Assembly (NCBI RefSeq): GCF_005154805.1
Contig: NZ_CP039727.1
Location: 1,113,501 to 1,177,500, forward strand
From: Bacillus sp. S3
Lineage (GTDB): Bacteria; Bacillota; Bacilli; Bacillales; Cytobacillaceae
DNA length: 64,000 nt
Direction: 5' to 3'
Shown here: piece after piece, positions 15,621 through 23,931 of the stretch
Position numbering within the stretch: position 1 is the stretch's first letter
Layout: each line of letters opens with the position of its first letter
Program-made: the position numbers and the translations under genes
Notes under the pieces: generated by a model
Database searches by the model: none
What the model saw: the letters and a program-made list of their open reading frames with translations, nothing else
Told to the model about the DNA's origin: nothing

Positions 15621-17051
15621 ATGACAGAAAAGGAAGTACTCCTTATAGATCAGGCATACAATGAAGTGAAAAAATATAGGCATATCGTTCAACAAGATCC
15701 TTATCGGCTAACCTATCACCTTATGCCTCCGGTAGGTCTGTTGAACGACCCAAATGGACTCATTCAAATTAACGGGGTCTATCATGTGTTTTATCAATGG
15801 AACCCATTTCAGACCGCGCATGGTGCTAAGTTTTGGGGCCATTATACATCTAGGGATATGGTCAATTGGCAGGAGGAGCCGATTGCTTTGGCTCCTAGTG
15901 AGTGGTATGAAAAAAACGGCTGTTACTCCGGAAGTGCAATAGAGTCAGATGGACATCTCTATCTATTTTACACTGGCAATGTGAAGCTGGATGACGGTAC
16001 GCGTGAAACGTATCAATGCTTGGCCGTTTCTGCCGATGGCATTCATTTTGATAAAAAAGGACCGGTATTAAGGCTGCCCGAAGGATATACAGCCCACTTT
16101 CGTGATCCGAAGGTTTGGAAAAGAAATGGGCGCTGGTATATGATTATTGGTGCGCAGACATTGTCGGAGAGAGGGCTGGTAGTTTTATTTGTTTCGGACG
16201 ATTTATATCATTGGCAGGAGCTTGGCGCAGTTGGCGGTTCTGGAATGAACGGTCTTGGTGATTTTGGTTATATGTGGGAGTGTCCTGATCTCATTCAATT
16301 AAACGGCAAAGAAATATTAATTGTTTCACCGCAAGGTCTGGAGCCTAGCGGCTATTTTTACCATAATATCTTTCAATCAGGCTATTTCACAGGAAAATTA
16401 GATTATAAAGCTGTTCAATTTCAGCATGGACCGTTTACAGAACTTGATCGTGGTTTTGATTTTTATGCACCGCAAACCTTTACGGATGAATCGGGACGGA
16501 CGCTACTTTATGGATGGATGGGGATTACGGATGAGAGCGAACCCCACCATCCAACAATTGGAAGTAAATGGGTTCATGCTTTGACCATCCCGCGGGAACT
16601 GGATCTACGGGGGGATCATATTTTTCAAAAGCCGGTAGAGGAGCTAAAGAAGCTTCGAAATGAAGAAATGAGTCTGGAGAGCAGGAATCATGCTAGCTTG
16701 GATGGAGTGGGTTCCGCAGAGGTAGTGATTGATTTTCAATGTTCTGTTAAGGGGACATTTGAAGCGGATTTCCGTCATGAGGCCGTTCTGTTTTATGACT
16801 CACTGAAGAAGGAAATTAGTTTGAAAAGAAGGAACGTAAAAACAGGACTATGGGAAAAAAGAATTTGCTGTATTGATTCTCTTGAGAAGCTTCACATCTT
16901 TATTGATCATTCTTCGTTAGAAATTTTTATTAATGATGGGCAGGAAGTGTTTACGGCACGATATTTTCCGAATCTGGACGACAAAGAAATCAGCTTTGAT
17001 GGGACGGCACCATTTAGTTTGAGAAAGTGGAACCTAGGAGGTGTGTATTGA
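15621..17051 (+). CDS. sacA: Sucrose-6-phosphate hydrolase (GH32)
   Basis: A 476-residue GH32 enzyme that splits imported sucrose-6-phosphate into glucose-6-phosphate and fructose. The three catalytic motifs are present: LLNDPNG (nucleophile Asp, about residue 43), FRDPKV (transition-state Asp) and WECPD (acid/base Glu). The five-bladed propeller is followed by the C-terminal beta-sandwich (ending FSLRKWNLGG). Length fits the family. No signal peptide, so cytoplasmic. AAGGAGGAG precedes the ATG. It completes the sucrose locus with the regulator and permease; a free fructokinase gene is not in the window. Confidence 0.92.
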   Translation: MTEKEVLLIDQAYNEVKKYRHIVQQDPYRLTYHLMPPVGLLNDPNGLIQINGVYHVFYQWNPFQTAHGAKFWGHYTSRDMVNWQEEPIALAPSEWYEKNGCYSGSAIESDGHLYLFYTGNVKLDDGTRETYQCLAVSADGIHFDKKGPVLRLPEGYTAHFRDPKVWKRNGRWYMIIGAQTLSERGLVVLFVSDDLYHWQELGAVGGSGMNGLGDFGYMWECPDLIQLNGKEILIVSPQGLEPSGYFYHNIFQSGYFTGKLDYKAVQFQHGPFTELDRGFDFYAPQTFTDESGRTLLYGWMGITDESEPHHPTIGSKWVHALTIPRELDLRGDHIFQKPVEELKKLRNEEMSLESRNHASLDGVGSAEVVIDFQCSVKGTFEADFRHEAVLFYDSLKKEISLKRRNVKTGLWEKRICCIDSLEKLHIFIDHSSLEIFINDGQEVFTARYFPNLDDKEISFDGTAPFSLRKWNLGGVY

Positions 17052-17129
17052 ACGGAATCATAGGTTTAGGAGAGGAAAAAGGGGCCATGACTGGCCTGCC
17101 AACGTTAGCGGAATAGAGGTTTCTAGCAG

Positions 17130-17152
17130 GGTGCCATTTTATAATGGTATCC
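17130..17152 (+). terminator. Terminator after sacA
   Basis: GGGTGCCATT pairs with AATGGTATCC, followed by TTTTTC. Confidence 0.7.
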
Positions 17153-17209
17153 TTTTTCTAACGGTTACGGTTGATAAAATAGAACGGAATGAACGATTAG
17201 CGGATCAAT

Positions 17210-17250
17210 AATAACTCAGAGAGATACGTATGTGCATCCCCTGAGTTATT
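17210..17250. terminator. Terminator between sacA and the SMR pair
   Basis: AATAACTCAG pairs perfectly with CTGAGTTATT over a 21-nt loop. T-rich sequence follows on the plus strand (TTTTTAATG), and TATTGATC on the minus strand, so it may serve both sides. Confidence 0.65.
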
Positions 17251-17264
17251 TTTAATGAAAAATT

Positions 17265-17579
17265 TCATGAAAATGCCTGTAATCCGATAACCCCAATGAT
17301 AATTAATACAACACTAATAATACGCCCAATATTTTTCGATTCTCCAAAAAGAAGGATGTTAATCAGTACGGCACCTGCAGTCCCGATTCCGATCCAAACA
17401 ATATAGGCGATACTGAGCTGTAAATAATGAAAAGATGCATATAAAAAAGCAAACGAAGCACTGAACCCGCCAATATAAAGGACGCCATTTCTTAACGTTT
17501 TTTGCTGGCTATACAATTTTAAGCCGGCGGCACCGGTGACCTCACTGGCGGCTGCTAAAAGAACAAATATCCAGCCCAT
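17265..17579 (-). CDS. SMR-family transporter subunit
   Basis: A 104-residue, four-helix small multidrug resistance protein. The essential membrane Glu of helix 1 is in AAASEVTGAAGLK (about residue 13), and helix 3-4 motifs read AYIVWIGIGTAGAVLINILLFGES. It starts 3 nt after the stop of the partner subunit (17583-17936), and both are small enough to act as an antiparallel heterodimer, as in YkkCD or YvdRS. Substrates may be cationic drugs or guanidinium compounds; no guanidine riboswitch was found upstream, so the ligand is open. Confidence 0.87.
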   Translation of the reverse strand: MGWIFVLLAAASEVTGAAGLKLYSQQKTLRNGVLYIGGFSASFAFLYASFHYLQLSIAYIVWIGIGTAGAVLINILLFGESKNIGRIISVVLIIIGVIGLQAFS

Positions 17580-17582
17580 ACT

Positions 17583-17936
17583 TTAGGCAGCTCCTTTCAC
17601 GGATTCTTTTTTTACCTCTGCCTTATTATCAGCTAAGTTCAGGCCGATGACCCCGATCATGATTAGCACAATAAACAAAAGCATGTTCAAATTGAAATTC
17701 CCTCCAAAAAGGAAGACATCCATTAGCACGGTTCCGACTGTTCCAACTCCTGAAAAGACGGCATAAACCGTGCCTGTAGGGAGGCTCACGCATGCTTTTG
17801 GAAGGTAGTGGAAGTCGATGGCGATAATACTAATGACAATTGCCCATTTCCACCAAGTATCAGCAGTATTAAAACCGTATACCCACATTAATTCAAATAA
17901 ACAAGTTAAAACTACATAAAACCAGGCTTTATTCAT
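17583..17936 (-). CDS. SMR-family transporter subunit
   Basis: A 117-residue four-helix SMR protein; helix 1 carries the conserved Glu in TCLFELMWVYGF, and helix 3 has LPTGTVYAVFSGVGTVGTVLMDV. The C-terminal tail is charged (KAEVKKESVKGAA). The start is ATG 17936 with AGAGGTG upstream; the GTG codon at 17945 is part of that ribosome binding site. First gene of the two-gene SMR operon. The two subunits are unequal in length and in loop charge, as in other paired SMR exporters. Confidence 0.87.
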   Translation of the reverse strand: MNKAWFYVVLTCLFELMWVYGFNTADTWWKWAIVISIIAIDFHYLPKACVSLPTGTVYAVFSGVGTVGTVLMDVFLFGGNFNLNMLLFIVLIMIGVIGLNLADNKAEVKKESVKGAA

Positions 17937-18083
17937 TTTATTCACCTCTTGAAGCTCCCTGATATAGTCTCCTTACTATTCCCAGAGAGAATCCTTCATA
18001 TTATCTTAGAATACCATACCTCCCGAAAGAGTAGTTTATTACTGCCTGTGCCTGTTTGGAAACTTTTCGGAATGGCGAATAAG

Positions 18084-18099
18084 TGTGATATAAATCACG
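18084..18099. promoter_or_regulatory. FNR-type box before the globin gene
   Basis: TGTGATATAAATCACG matches the FNR/CRP-type TGTGA-N6-TCACA at 9 of 10 positions. A TATAAT -10 box follows at 18121-18126; the centre-to-centre distance is 32 bp, which places the site at about -41.5 from a start near 18133, the classic activating position. Confidence 0.7.
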
Positions 18100-18155
18100 A
18101 AACTCTTTCCGTTTAAACATTATAATTATTAAAACCAGGGGAAAATTAAAAGTGG

Positions 18156-18560
18156 ATGGTGAGAAAAGTGGAATATAGTTTTAAATCTCTATATAGTGAA
18201 ATCGGCGGACAGGAAACGATTGATAAGCTTGTCAATGCCTTTTATCCGCGGGTTTACGACGATCCGGAATTAGCACCTCTATTTGAAGGGGATATGGAAG
18301 AAATTAAACGAAAGCAGCGGATGTTTCTGCCGCAATTTTTAGGCGGCCCGGCCCTTTACAGCCAGGAATTTGGATCGCCGGCGATGAGAGAGCGCCATTT
18401 GCCATTTGAAGTAACACCAAGAAGGGCACAGTGCTGGCTTCGCTGCATGAGGGAGGCCTTTCAGGAGATTGGTCTCGATCAAAATCCGGCGGGACTTGCC
18501 TTTTATGACCGGTTAACACAAGTAGCCGGTATCATGGTTAACACACCTGATAGCGAGTAA
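18156..18560 (+). CDS. yjbI: Truncated haemoglobin, group II (YjbI-like)
   Basis: A 134-residue 2-over-2 globin. Family landmarks: FYPRVYDDPELAPLF, RKQRMFLPQFLGGPALYSQE (distal region with Tyr/Phe), RHLPFEVTPRRAQCWLRCM (proximal His in RHLPF and the group II Trp). Such proteins bind O2 or NO and are thought to protect against peroxide, NO or hypochlorite. ATG 18156 is used; GTG 18168 with GGTGAG upstream is an alternative. The FNR-type box and TATAAT upstream suggest expression when oxygen is low. Monocistronic with a terminator. Confidence 0.88.
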   Translation: MVRKVEYSFKSLYSEIGGQETIDKLVNAFYPRVYDDPELAPLFEGDMEEIKRKQRMFLPQFLGGPALYSQEFGSPAMRERHLPFEVTPRRAQCWLRCMREAFQEIGLDQNPAGLAFYDRLTQVAGIMVNTPDSE

Positions 18561-18573
18561 GAAATGTAAAAAA

Positions 18574-18618
18574 GAATCCCACCCATTGACAGTAAAAAAT
18601 ACAGTGGGGGCGGGATTT
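18574..18618 (+). terminator. Terminator after yjbI
   Basis: GAATCCCACCC pairs with GGGCGGGATTTC with one bulge, followed by TAATATAAT. Confidence 0.7.
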
Positions 18619-18635
18619 CTAATATAATCAAAAAG

Positions 18636-18663
18636 AAACTCCTTTCGCTATGAAAGGAGTTTT
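18636..18663 (-). terminator. Terminator after the sugar-binding protein gene
   Basis: AAACTCCTTTC pairs with GAAAGGAGTTT; the minus strand continues CTTTTTG. Confidence 0.8.
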
Positions 18664-18675
18664 CGCGTACCACTA

Positions 18676-19974
18676 TTATTTCTTCAACTTAGCCCACGTT
18701 GCATCGAGAGCTTTAAGCGTTTCGTCTTTAGATTTTTGGTTGCCAACATATGCTTGTAATGTTGCACCGAATTCTTGACCTGCACCATCAGGATATTTCA
18801 TGAACTGCCAAGAATAAGTTTTGCCGTCTTGTGAATATTTCTGAAGATCAGCACCTAGAGGTCCAATATCTTCTGCTTTTGCTTCAATAGTTTTGAAAGC
18901 AGGAATGTATTTGAACTCCTTTACTAATGCTTCTTTACCTTCATCAGATGAAACGATCCAGTTTAAGAAATCTTTTGCTGCTTTTTTGTCTGCTTCAGGA
19001 GCTTTGTTATACACAACCCAGTTCGTTGGTACGTCAACCATTAACTTATCTGCTTGCGCAGCATCATCTGTTAAGGCTAGTGGAATGAAGCCAACTTCCA
19101 TGCCAGGGTTTAATTTATCAAGCATTGGCTGGATCCAGTTACCTTGTTGAATCATCGCTGTTTCGCCGTTAGCGAATTGTGTTACTTCTGTGTTATAGTC
19201 TGTTGTTAATGGATTTTTGTTACCATATTTAACCGTTAAATCTACAAGTTTTAAATAATCTTCGAAGTATTTGTTGCCTTCGATTTTCGTTTTACCCTCG
19301 TTTAAGCCTGGGATGAAGCTTTCATCATCAGCTTGCTGGTAAGCAAATGGAACGTTAAGACCATGGTTTGCTAATACCCACCACTCAGCATAGCCCACTG
19401 AGAAAGGCGTAATGCCCGCATCCTTTAGTTTTTTCGCTGCTGCTTCCAATTCTGAATAGGTTTTAGGAAGTTCTGTAATCCCTGCTTTTTCAAATAACTT
19501 TTTATTGTATGCGAAACCATAGCCTTCCATGTTAACAGGCTGTCCGTAGATTTTTCCATCCATTGTCATTGGTTTTAGTGCATTTTCATAAGCATCTTTT
19601 ACCCAAGGCTGATCAGATAAATCTTCAAATTTATCTTTCCATGTAACAGCTTCTTGATAACCGCCGTTACCGAAGATATCAGGGGCTTTGTTAGAAGCAA
19701 ATTTTGCTTTTAGAGCTGCAGAACCATCTGCACCGCCGCCGACTGATTCAATGTTAAACGTAACTTCTGGATGCTCTTTTGTATATTTATCTGTTAACGC
19801 TTTCAATTGGTCGGCAATTTCAACCTTACCGTTGAAGATATCGACTACTACTTTTCCATCTTTGCTGCCGCCGTCTTTCTTATCCCCAGAGGCACTATCG
19901 CTGTTGCCACAAGCACCTAATAGAAGTGAAGCCGATAAAATTCCCGCTGCAATTGAATATTTTTTGAAAGCCAT
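18676..19974 (-). CDS. ABC transporter sugar-binding lipoprotein (family 1)
   Basis: A 432-residue extracellular solute-binding protein of the MalE/MsmE class. The N-terminus has a lipoprotein signal (SIAAGILSASLLLGACGNSD; lipobox LGAC, acylated Cys at about 22), a Ser/Gly/Lys-rich linker, then the binding fold (VDIFNGKVEIADQLKALTDKY ... DFLNWIVSSDEGKEAL). It delivers its ligand to the two permeases encoded upstream (20068-21863), 93 nt away on the same strand. The neighbourhood of alpha-glucosidase and ThuA/Gfo-Idh enzymes suggests an oligosaccharide or glycoside ligand. AGGAGGG precedes the ATG. Confidence 0.9.
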   Translation of the reverse strand: MAFKKYSIAAGILSASLLLGACGNSDSASGDKKDGGSKDGKVVVDIFNGKVEIADQLKALTDKYTKEHPEVTFNIESVGGGADGSAALKAKFASNKAPDIFGNGGYQEAVTWKDKFEDLSDQPWVKDAYENALKPMTMDGKIYGQPVNMEGYGFAYNKKLFEKAGITELPKTYSELEAAAKKLKDAGITPFSVGYAEWWVLANHGLNVPFAYQQADDESFIPGLNEGKTKIEGNKYFEDYLKLVDLTVKYGNKNPLTTDYNTEVTQFANGETAMIQQGNWIQPMLDKLNPGMEVGFIPLALTDDAAQADKLMVDVPTNWVVYNKAPEADKKAAKDFLNWIVSSDEGKEALVKEFKYIPAFKTIEAKAEDIGPLGADLQKYSQDGKTYSWQFMKYPDGAGQEFGATLQAYVGNQKSKDETLKALDATWAKLKK

Positions 19975-20067
19975 TTGTTTTCCCTCCTGAATGTTTATAT
20001 CTAATTTTTATATAAGCCCCAGCTGTCTGTTATGATTCAGCCAGCTGGGTTTGATCCCAAAAGTAAG

Positions 20068-20895
20068 TTATTTGATCGAACCGCTGGTGATACCCTTGAT
20101 AATATGTTTTTGCATTGTGAAGAAGAAAATTAACAAAGGGATGATACCAAGAACAAGTGCTGCCAGTGCTAAATCCCATTGCTTTGTATACTGGCCAAAG
20201 AAGAAAAACGTTGCTAATGGAATGGTTCTTAATCCAGGATCCTGAAGGACCAGTGATGGTAATAAGTAGTCATTCCAGATCCATAAGCTGTTAAGGATGA
20301 CAATGGTGACCGTAATTGGTTTTAACAATGGAAACACAATTCTCCAGAACACGCCGAACCTTGAACATCCATCAATGATGGCGGCTTCTTCAAGTTCAAT
20401 TGGGATACCTTTAACAAAACCGTGATATAAGAAGATGGTCATTCCGGATCCAAATCCAAGGTACATGATAACAAGACCCCAAATGCTATTTAACATTCCC
20501 AAATTGCCTGCTGTTTTGATCAGCGGAATCATTATCGATTGAAAGGGAATGATCATCGCTGCAACGAAAGTCATAAAAATCACATTACTGATTTTCTTTT
20601 TTGTTCGAACCAGCATGTATGCTGCCATTGAACAAAAGACAACTAAAACAACATTACTTACAACCGTGATAATCAAAGAATTTGTAAATACTTTTAGATA
20701 ATCTAATTTTTCGAATGCATTTACATAGTTATCTAGCATTAATACCTTTGGTAAAGCAGATGTGTTACTTAATATTTCAGCGAACGGTTTCAGAGAGTTT
20801 GTAATCAAATAATAGAATGGAATTAAAAAGACAAGACCAAGCACGATGGCAAGGATTTCGCCAATAAAAGTCTTACCTGTATACCTGTTTCCCAT
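20068..20895 (-). CDS. ABC transporter permease, MalG-like
   Basis: A 275-residue permease with six membrane segments. The cytoplasmic coupling (EAA) loop reads EEAAIIDGCSRFGVFWRIVFPLLKP, the MalG-type motif. Its ATG overlaps the stop of the MalF-like gene by one base (TAATG), which suggests translational coupling. The order permease-permease-binding protein is transcribed leftward. No ATPase gene accompanies it, so like other Bacillus CUT1 importers it probably uses a shared MsmX-type ATPase. Confidence 0.9.
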   Translation of the reverse strand: MGNRYTGKTFIGEILAIVLGLVFLIPFYYLITNSLKPFAEILSNTSALPKVLMLDNYVNAFEKLDYLKVFTNSLIITVVSNVVLVVFCSMAAYMLVRTKKKISNVIFMTFVAAMIIPFQSIMIPLIKTAGNLGMLNSIWGLVIMYLGFGSGMTIFLYHGFVKGIPIELEEAAIIDGCSRFGVFWRIVFPLLKPITVTIVILNSLWIWNDYLLPSLVLQDPGLRTIPLATFFFFGQYTKQWDLALAALVLGIIPLLIFFFTMQKHIIKGITSGSIK

Positions 20896-21863
20896 TATGA
20901 TTCAACCTCCCTCTTCTTCGAAATCGTTACTTGAAGGACGGTAATCGCCGCAACAACGATGAAGAAAATCAATGCCTTTGCTTCACCAATTCCATAACGG
21001 TTATTGACGAAAGCTTCAGTGTAAATATTAAGCGCTAACATCTCAGTTGATTTAAATGGACCACCGTTCGTTAACGACAGGTTAGCGTCGAAAATCTTAA
21101 ATGATGAAGCTGTTGTTAAGAATAAGCAGATGGTAACGGCTGGTGCAACTAGCGGCATCGTGATGTGTCTTAGAATCTGCCATCTATTTGCTCCATCTAT
21201 TTTCGCCGCTTCGATTAATTCCTGCGGGACGTTTTGCAAGGCGGCAATATAGATAATCATGATATAACCAGCACCCTGCCAAACACTAACAATCACAATT
21301 CCCCAAAAAGCTGTATTCGCATCCCCTAGCCATGCTAATTCAAAAAATGGAATCCCTGTTAATTGGCCGATGGAAGCAAAACCTTTCACAAAAATAAACT
21401 GCCAGATAAATCCTAGTAACAGACCACCAACCATGTTCGGCATGAAGAAAACGGTGCGCAGAACGTTACTTGTCTTCAACTTTTGGGTGACTAGCAGGGC
21501 TAATCCAAACCCGATCAGATTCGTTAAAATAATAGCTACTACTGTATATTTCGTAGTAAGTAGGAAGGACTGCTGGAATTGCTTGTCCTCGGTAAATAAG
21601 TATTTAAAGTTATCTAGTCCAACCCATTTAATGTTACCAGTTATTCCGTTCCAGTCGGTAAAGGAATAATAAATACCTGTAAAGAAAGGGACAAGGACGA
21701 TTAAGGTAAATGCAAGGAAGACCGGACCGACAAATAGGGCGAATAACCCTGCGTCTTTCAGCTTTTTCTTTCTATTTAAAGAAACTGACTCTTTGACATT
21801 TTTCTTCGTTCGTTCATTCATGACCGTATTCTTTATGGTTTCTACTTTACTTTGGTTATTCAC
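20895..21863 (-). CDS. ABC transporter permease, MalF-like
   Basis: A 322-residue permease with a basic N-terminal tail of about 35 residues and six membrane segments. The coupling loop is LIEAAKIDGANRWQILRHITMPLVAP. The start is GTG 21863 with AGGAGGTG 5 nt upstream. First gene of the transporter operon; the 42-nt element at 21909-21950 lies just before it and recurs before the thuA-like gene, linking transport with the catabolic genes. Substrate class (oligosaccharide/glycoside, CUT1) is inferred from family and context. Confidence 0.9.
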   Translation of the reverse strand: MNNQSKVETIKNTVMNERTKKNVKESVSLNRKKKLKDAGLFALFVGPVFLAFTLIVLVPFFTGIYYSFTDWNGITGNIKWVGLDNFKYLFTEDKQFQQSFLLTTKYTVVAIILTNLIGFGLALLVTQKLKTSNVLRTVFFMPNMVGGLLLGFIWQFIFVKGFASIGQLTGIPFFELAWLGDANTAFWGIVIVSVWQGAGYIMIIYIAALQNVPQELIEAAKIDGANRWQILRHITMPLVAPAVTICLFLTTASSFKIFDANLSLTNGGPFKSTEMLALNIYTEAFVNNRYGIGEAKALIFFIVVAAITVLQVTISKKREVES

Positions 21864-21908
21864 GACTGCACCTCCTATACCTTAATTTTAGTGATTTTAG
21901 AAAATTAT

Positions 21909-21950
21909 GAAACGGCTTACATTGACCAATAGGGTGGAAAATATTGAACT
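21909..21950 (-). promoter_or_regulatory. Shared 42-nt regulatory element, transporter copy
   Basis: On the minus strand this stretch runs from AGTTCAATATTTTCCACC to AATGTAAGCCGTTTC. It matches 27263-27304 on the plus strand at 39 of 42 positions, with the mismatches confined to the centre. Both copies lie upstream of an operon start and point the same way. The likely reader is the YesN-type response regulator encoded between them, or the AraC-type regulator at 25595. Confidence 0.8.
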
Positions 21951-22110
21951 GTAATTTTCACCATCAATCCAAACAATATTCTCCATCAATATGAAAGGCT
22001 TGGTTAAATTATGGTACTATAAGGGAAAATCTTCTTTTTCAAATGAATTTACAACAAGCTGGCGGGGAGGAAGGTTAGTCTTGATTCAAGATGAACACTA
22101 ACCGATCAAT

Positions 22111-23931
22111 ATGGGATGGAGCATTCGGAAAAAGTTAATCATTTTTTTAATGGCAGTAACGGTTCTCCCTTTTGGAAGCTCCATCGCCATTACCTATTAT
22201 CAGACGACCCAATCACTTAATAATCGATTTGTTTCAACAAACCATGAGCTGATCGAAAAAGGTGAGGAAGAGCTTACCGTTTATTTAGACGATGTGGCAC
22301 AAATGTCTACCGTTCTTTACCGCTATACACCGTTTATGAATGTGATGCGGGATGGGATTTCACAGGACTTTATTACAAGTCAAGAGGAAGTACGAAGAGC
22401 GCTTGCCTATTTATTTAATTCCCGACCTGAAATTGAACAAATGCATCTTTATATTGATAAAGGAAAAGATTCGTATACCAATTATCATTCAAGAATTAGC
22501 GGCAGAGGGAAGTATGAACATATTTTTTCGCATCCTTACTACGCCCGGCTGCATCACTCCAGCGATTTTTCGGTGATACAGCCGCCTCATGAAATATATA
22601 GTTATAATCATCAATCAGTCATTCCTAACTCTCAAAAAAAGGATGTACTAAGCTTTCATAATATCTTGCTTGACGTTCCGTCCGACCGATTTTTAGGTTT
22701 TTTATCGATTGATATTAATCTTTCAAAAATAAGTGCGATTGCCGATCGATTATACACAAAAGATATAGAAGATCTTTATATAATGGATGAGAATGGAACG
22801 ATTATTTACGCATCTGAGGAAAAGGAAATCGGAAAAAAGAATAATGAAAATTGGTTTAAACATGTGAAGCAGAGACCGCAAGAGGAAAAAAGCGTTGAAT
22901 GGAAGGATAAACAATTTTCAGGTGTCATTGTCTCTGAAAGATTTTCGGCTCCATATAAGAATTGGTATATTGTAAAACGTATTCCATATGATGTCCTTTA
23001 TCAAGGTGCCAGACAAACAGCGTTCATTAATATTGTGATAGGTTTGATTACACTTGTGGTTGTTTTATTTGCCACCATGGCGGTTTCCTTTAAGCTCACT
23101 GCTCCAATTAAAGTATTGATTGGCAATATGAAAAAAGTTGAGAAGGGTGAGTTTGAGGCTGATTTTGACTCGTTAGGGAATGATGAAATCGGTATGCTCG
23201 GACGCCATTTCAAACGTATGCTTGATCAAATTAATGAACTGATTTTACGTGAATATAAATTAGAACTTGAAAATAAATCCTCACAGCTTCGGGTACTGCA
23301 ATCGCAAATCAATCCGCATTTTTTATATAATGCCTTTCAGTCGATTGGAACCTTGGCGCTGAAAATGAAAGCAGTCCCAGTGTATTCGTTATTAACATCA
23401 TTATCAAACATTATGAGATACAGCATGAATATGAAGGAAGATATTGTTCCGTTTGAAAAAGAGATAAAGCATGTTGAGGCCTACCTATCATTACAAAAAC
23501 AACGATTTGACGAACAGCTTGATTTTCATATTTCAGTTGAGAAAGAGGTAGAAGGGATTCTTGTCCCGAAAATGATCCTTCAGCCGATTGTAGAAAATTG
23601 TTTTAAGCATGGATTTGATCAACAGGTCGAAAAAGAAGTGATTCATATCGAGGCCACTTTAAATGTTGAAGATATGGTTTGTATCTTTGTCAAGGACAAT
23701 GGGATTGGCGTAACAGAAGAGCAGCTAGTAAGAATTCGCCAAGAATTGTTTGAAGGCCGCATTCTAGAAGGCAATCAGAGGGAATCAATCGGTTTAAAAA
23801 ATATCTATGACCGTCTGCAAATTTATTATGGTACTGAGGCTGTTATGTCTGTTGACAGCTTGGAAAAAGGCGGGTTTATGGTTACGATCCAGATTCCAAG
23901 GGTTATGCAAAAAGAGGTGGAGCATTCATGA
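22111..23931 (+). CDS. Sensor histidine kinase, YesM-like
   Basis: A 606-residue membrane kinase: transmembrane helix 1 at about residues 9-29, a 270-residue extracellular Cache-like sensor, helix 2 at about 305-325, a HAMP region (SFKLTAPIKVLIGNMKKVEK), the His_kinase motif QSQINPHFLYNAFQSIG with the phospho-His, and a HATPase_c with NCFKHGFDQ and KDNGIGV. Such kinases sense extracellular sugars and partner YesN-type regulators; the regulator gene overlaps by 4 nt. The ATG at 22111 lacks a ribosome binding site; GGGGAGGAAGG lies 40 nt upstream ahead of very short frames (from TTG 22081 and ATG 22091) that end near or overlap the kinase start, so coupled translation is possible. Confidence 0.9.
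   Translation: MGWSIRKKLIIFLMAVTVLPFGSSIAITYYQTTQSLNNRFVSTNHELIEKGEEELTVYLDDVAQMSTVLYRYTPFMNVMRDGISQDFITSQEEVRRALAYLFNSRPEIEQMHLYIDKGKDSYTNYHSRISGRGKYEHIFSHPYYARLHHSSDFSVIQPPHEIYSYNHQSVIPNSQKKDVLSFHNILLDVPSDRFLGFLSIDINLSKISAIADRLYTKDIEDLYIMDENGTIIYASEEKEIGKKNNENWFKHVKQRPQEEKSVEWKDKQFSGVIVSERFSAPYKNWYIVKRIPYDVLYQGARQTAFINIVIGLITLVVVLFATMAVSFKLTAPIKVLIGNMKKVEKGEFEADFDSLGNDEIGMLGRHFKRMLDQINELILREYKLELENKSSQLRVLQSQINPHFLYNAFQSIGTLALKMKAVPVYSLLTSLSNIMRYSMNMKEDIVPFEKEIKHVEAYLSLQKQRFDEQLDFHISVEKEVEGILVPKMILQPIVENCFKHGFDQQVEKEVIHIEATLNVEDMVCIFVKDNGIGVTEEQLVRIRQELFEGRILEGNQRESIGLKNIYDRLQIYYGTEAVMSVDSLEKGGFMVTIQIPRVMQKEVEHS

Noticed and set aside
17937..18083. Guanidine (ykkC-type) riboswitch before the SMR pair
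   Set aside because: Paired SMR genes often have one, but no ACGG-type conserved blocks or matching stems were seen on the minus strand here.
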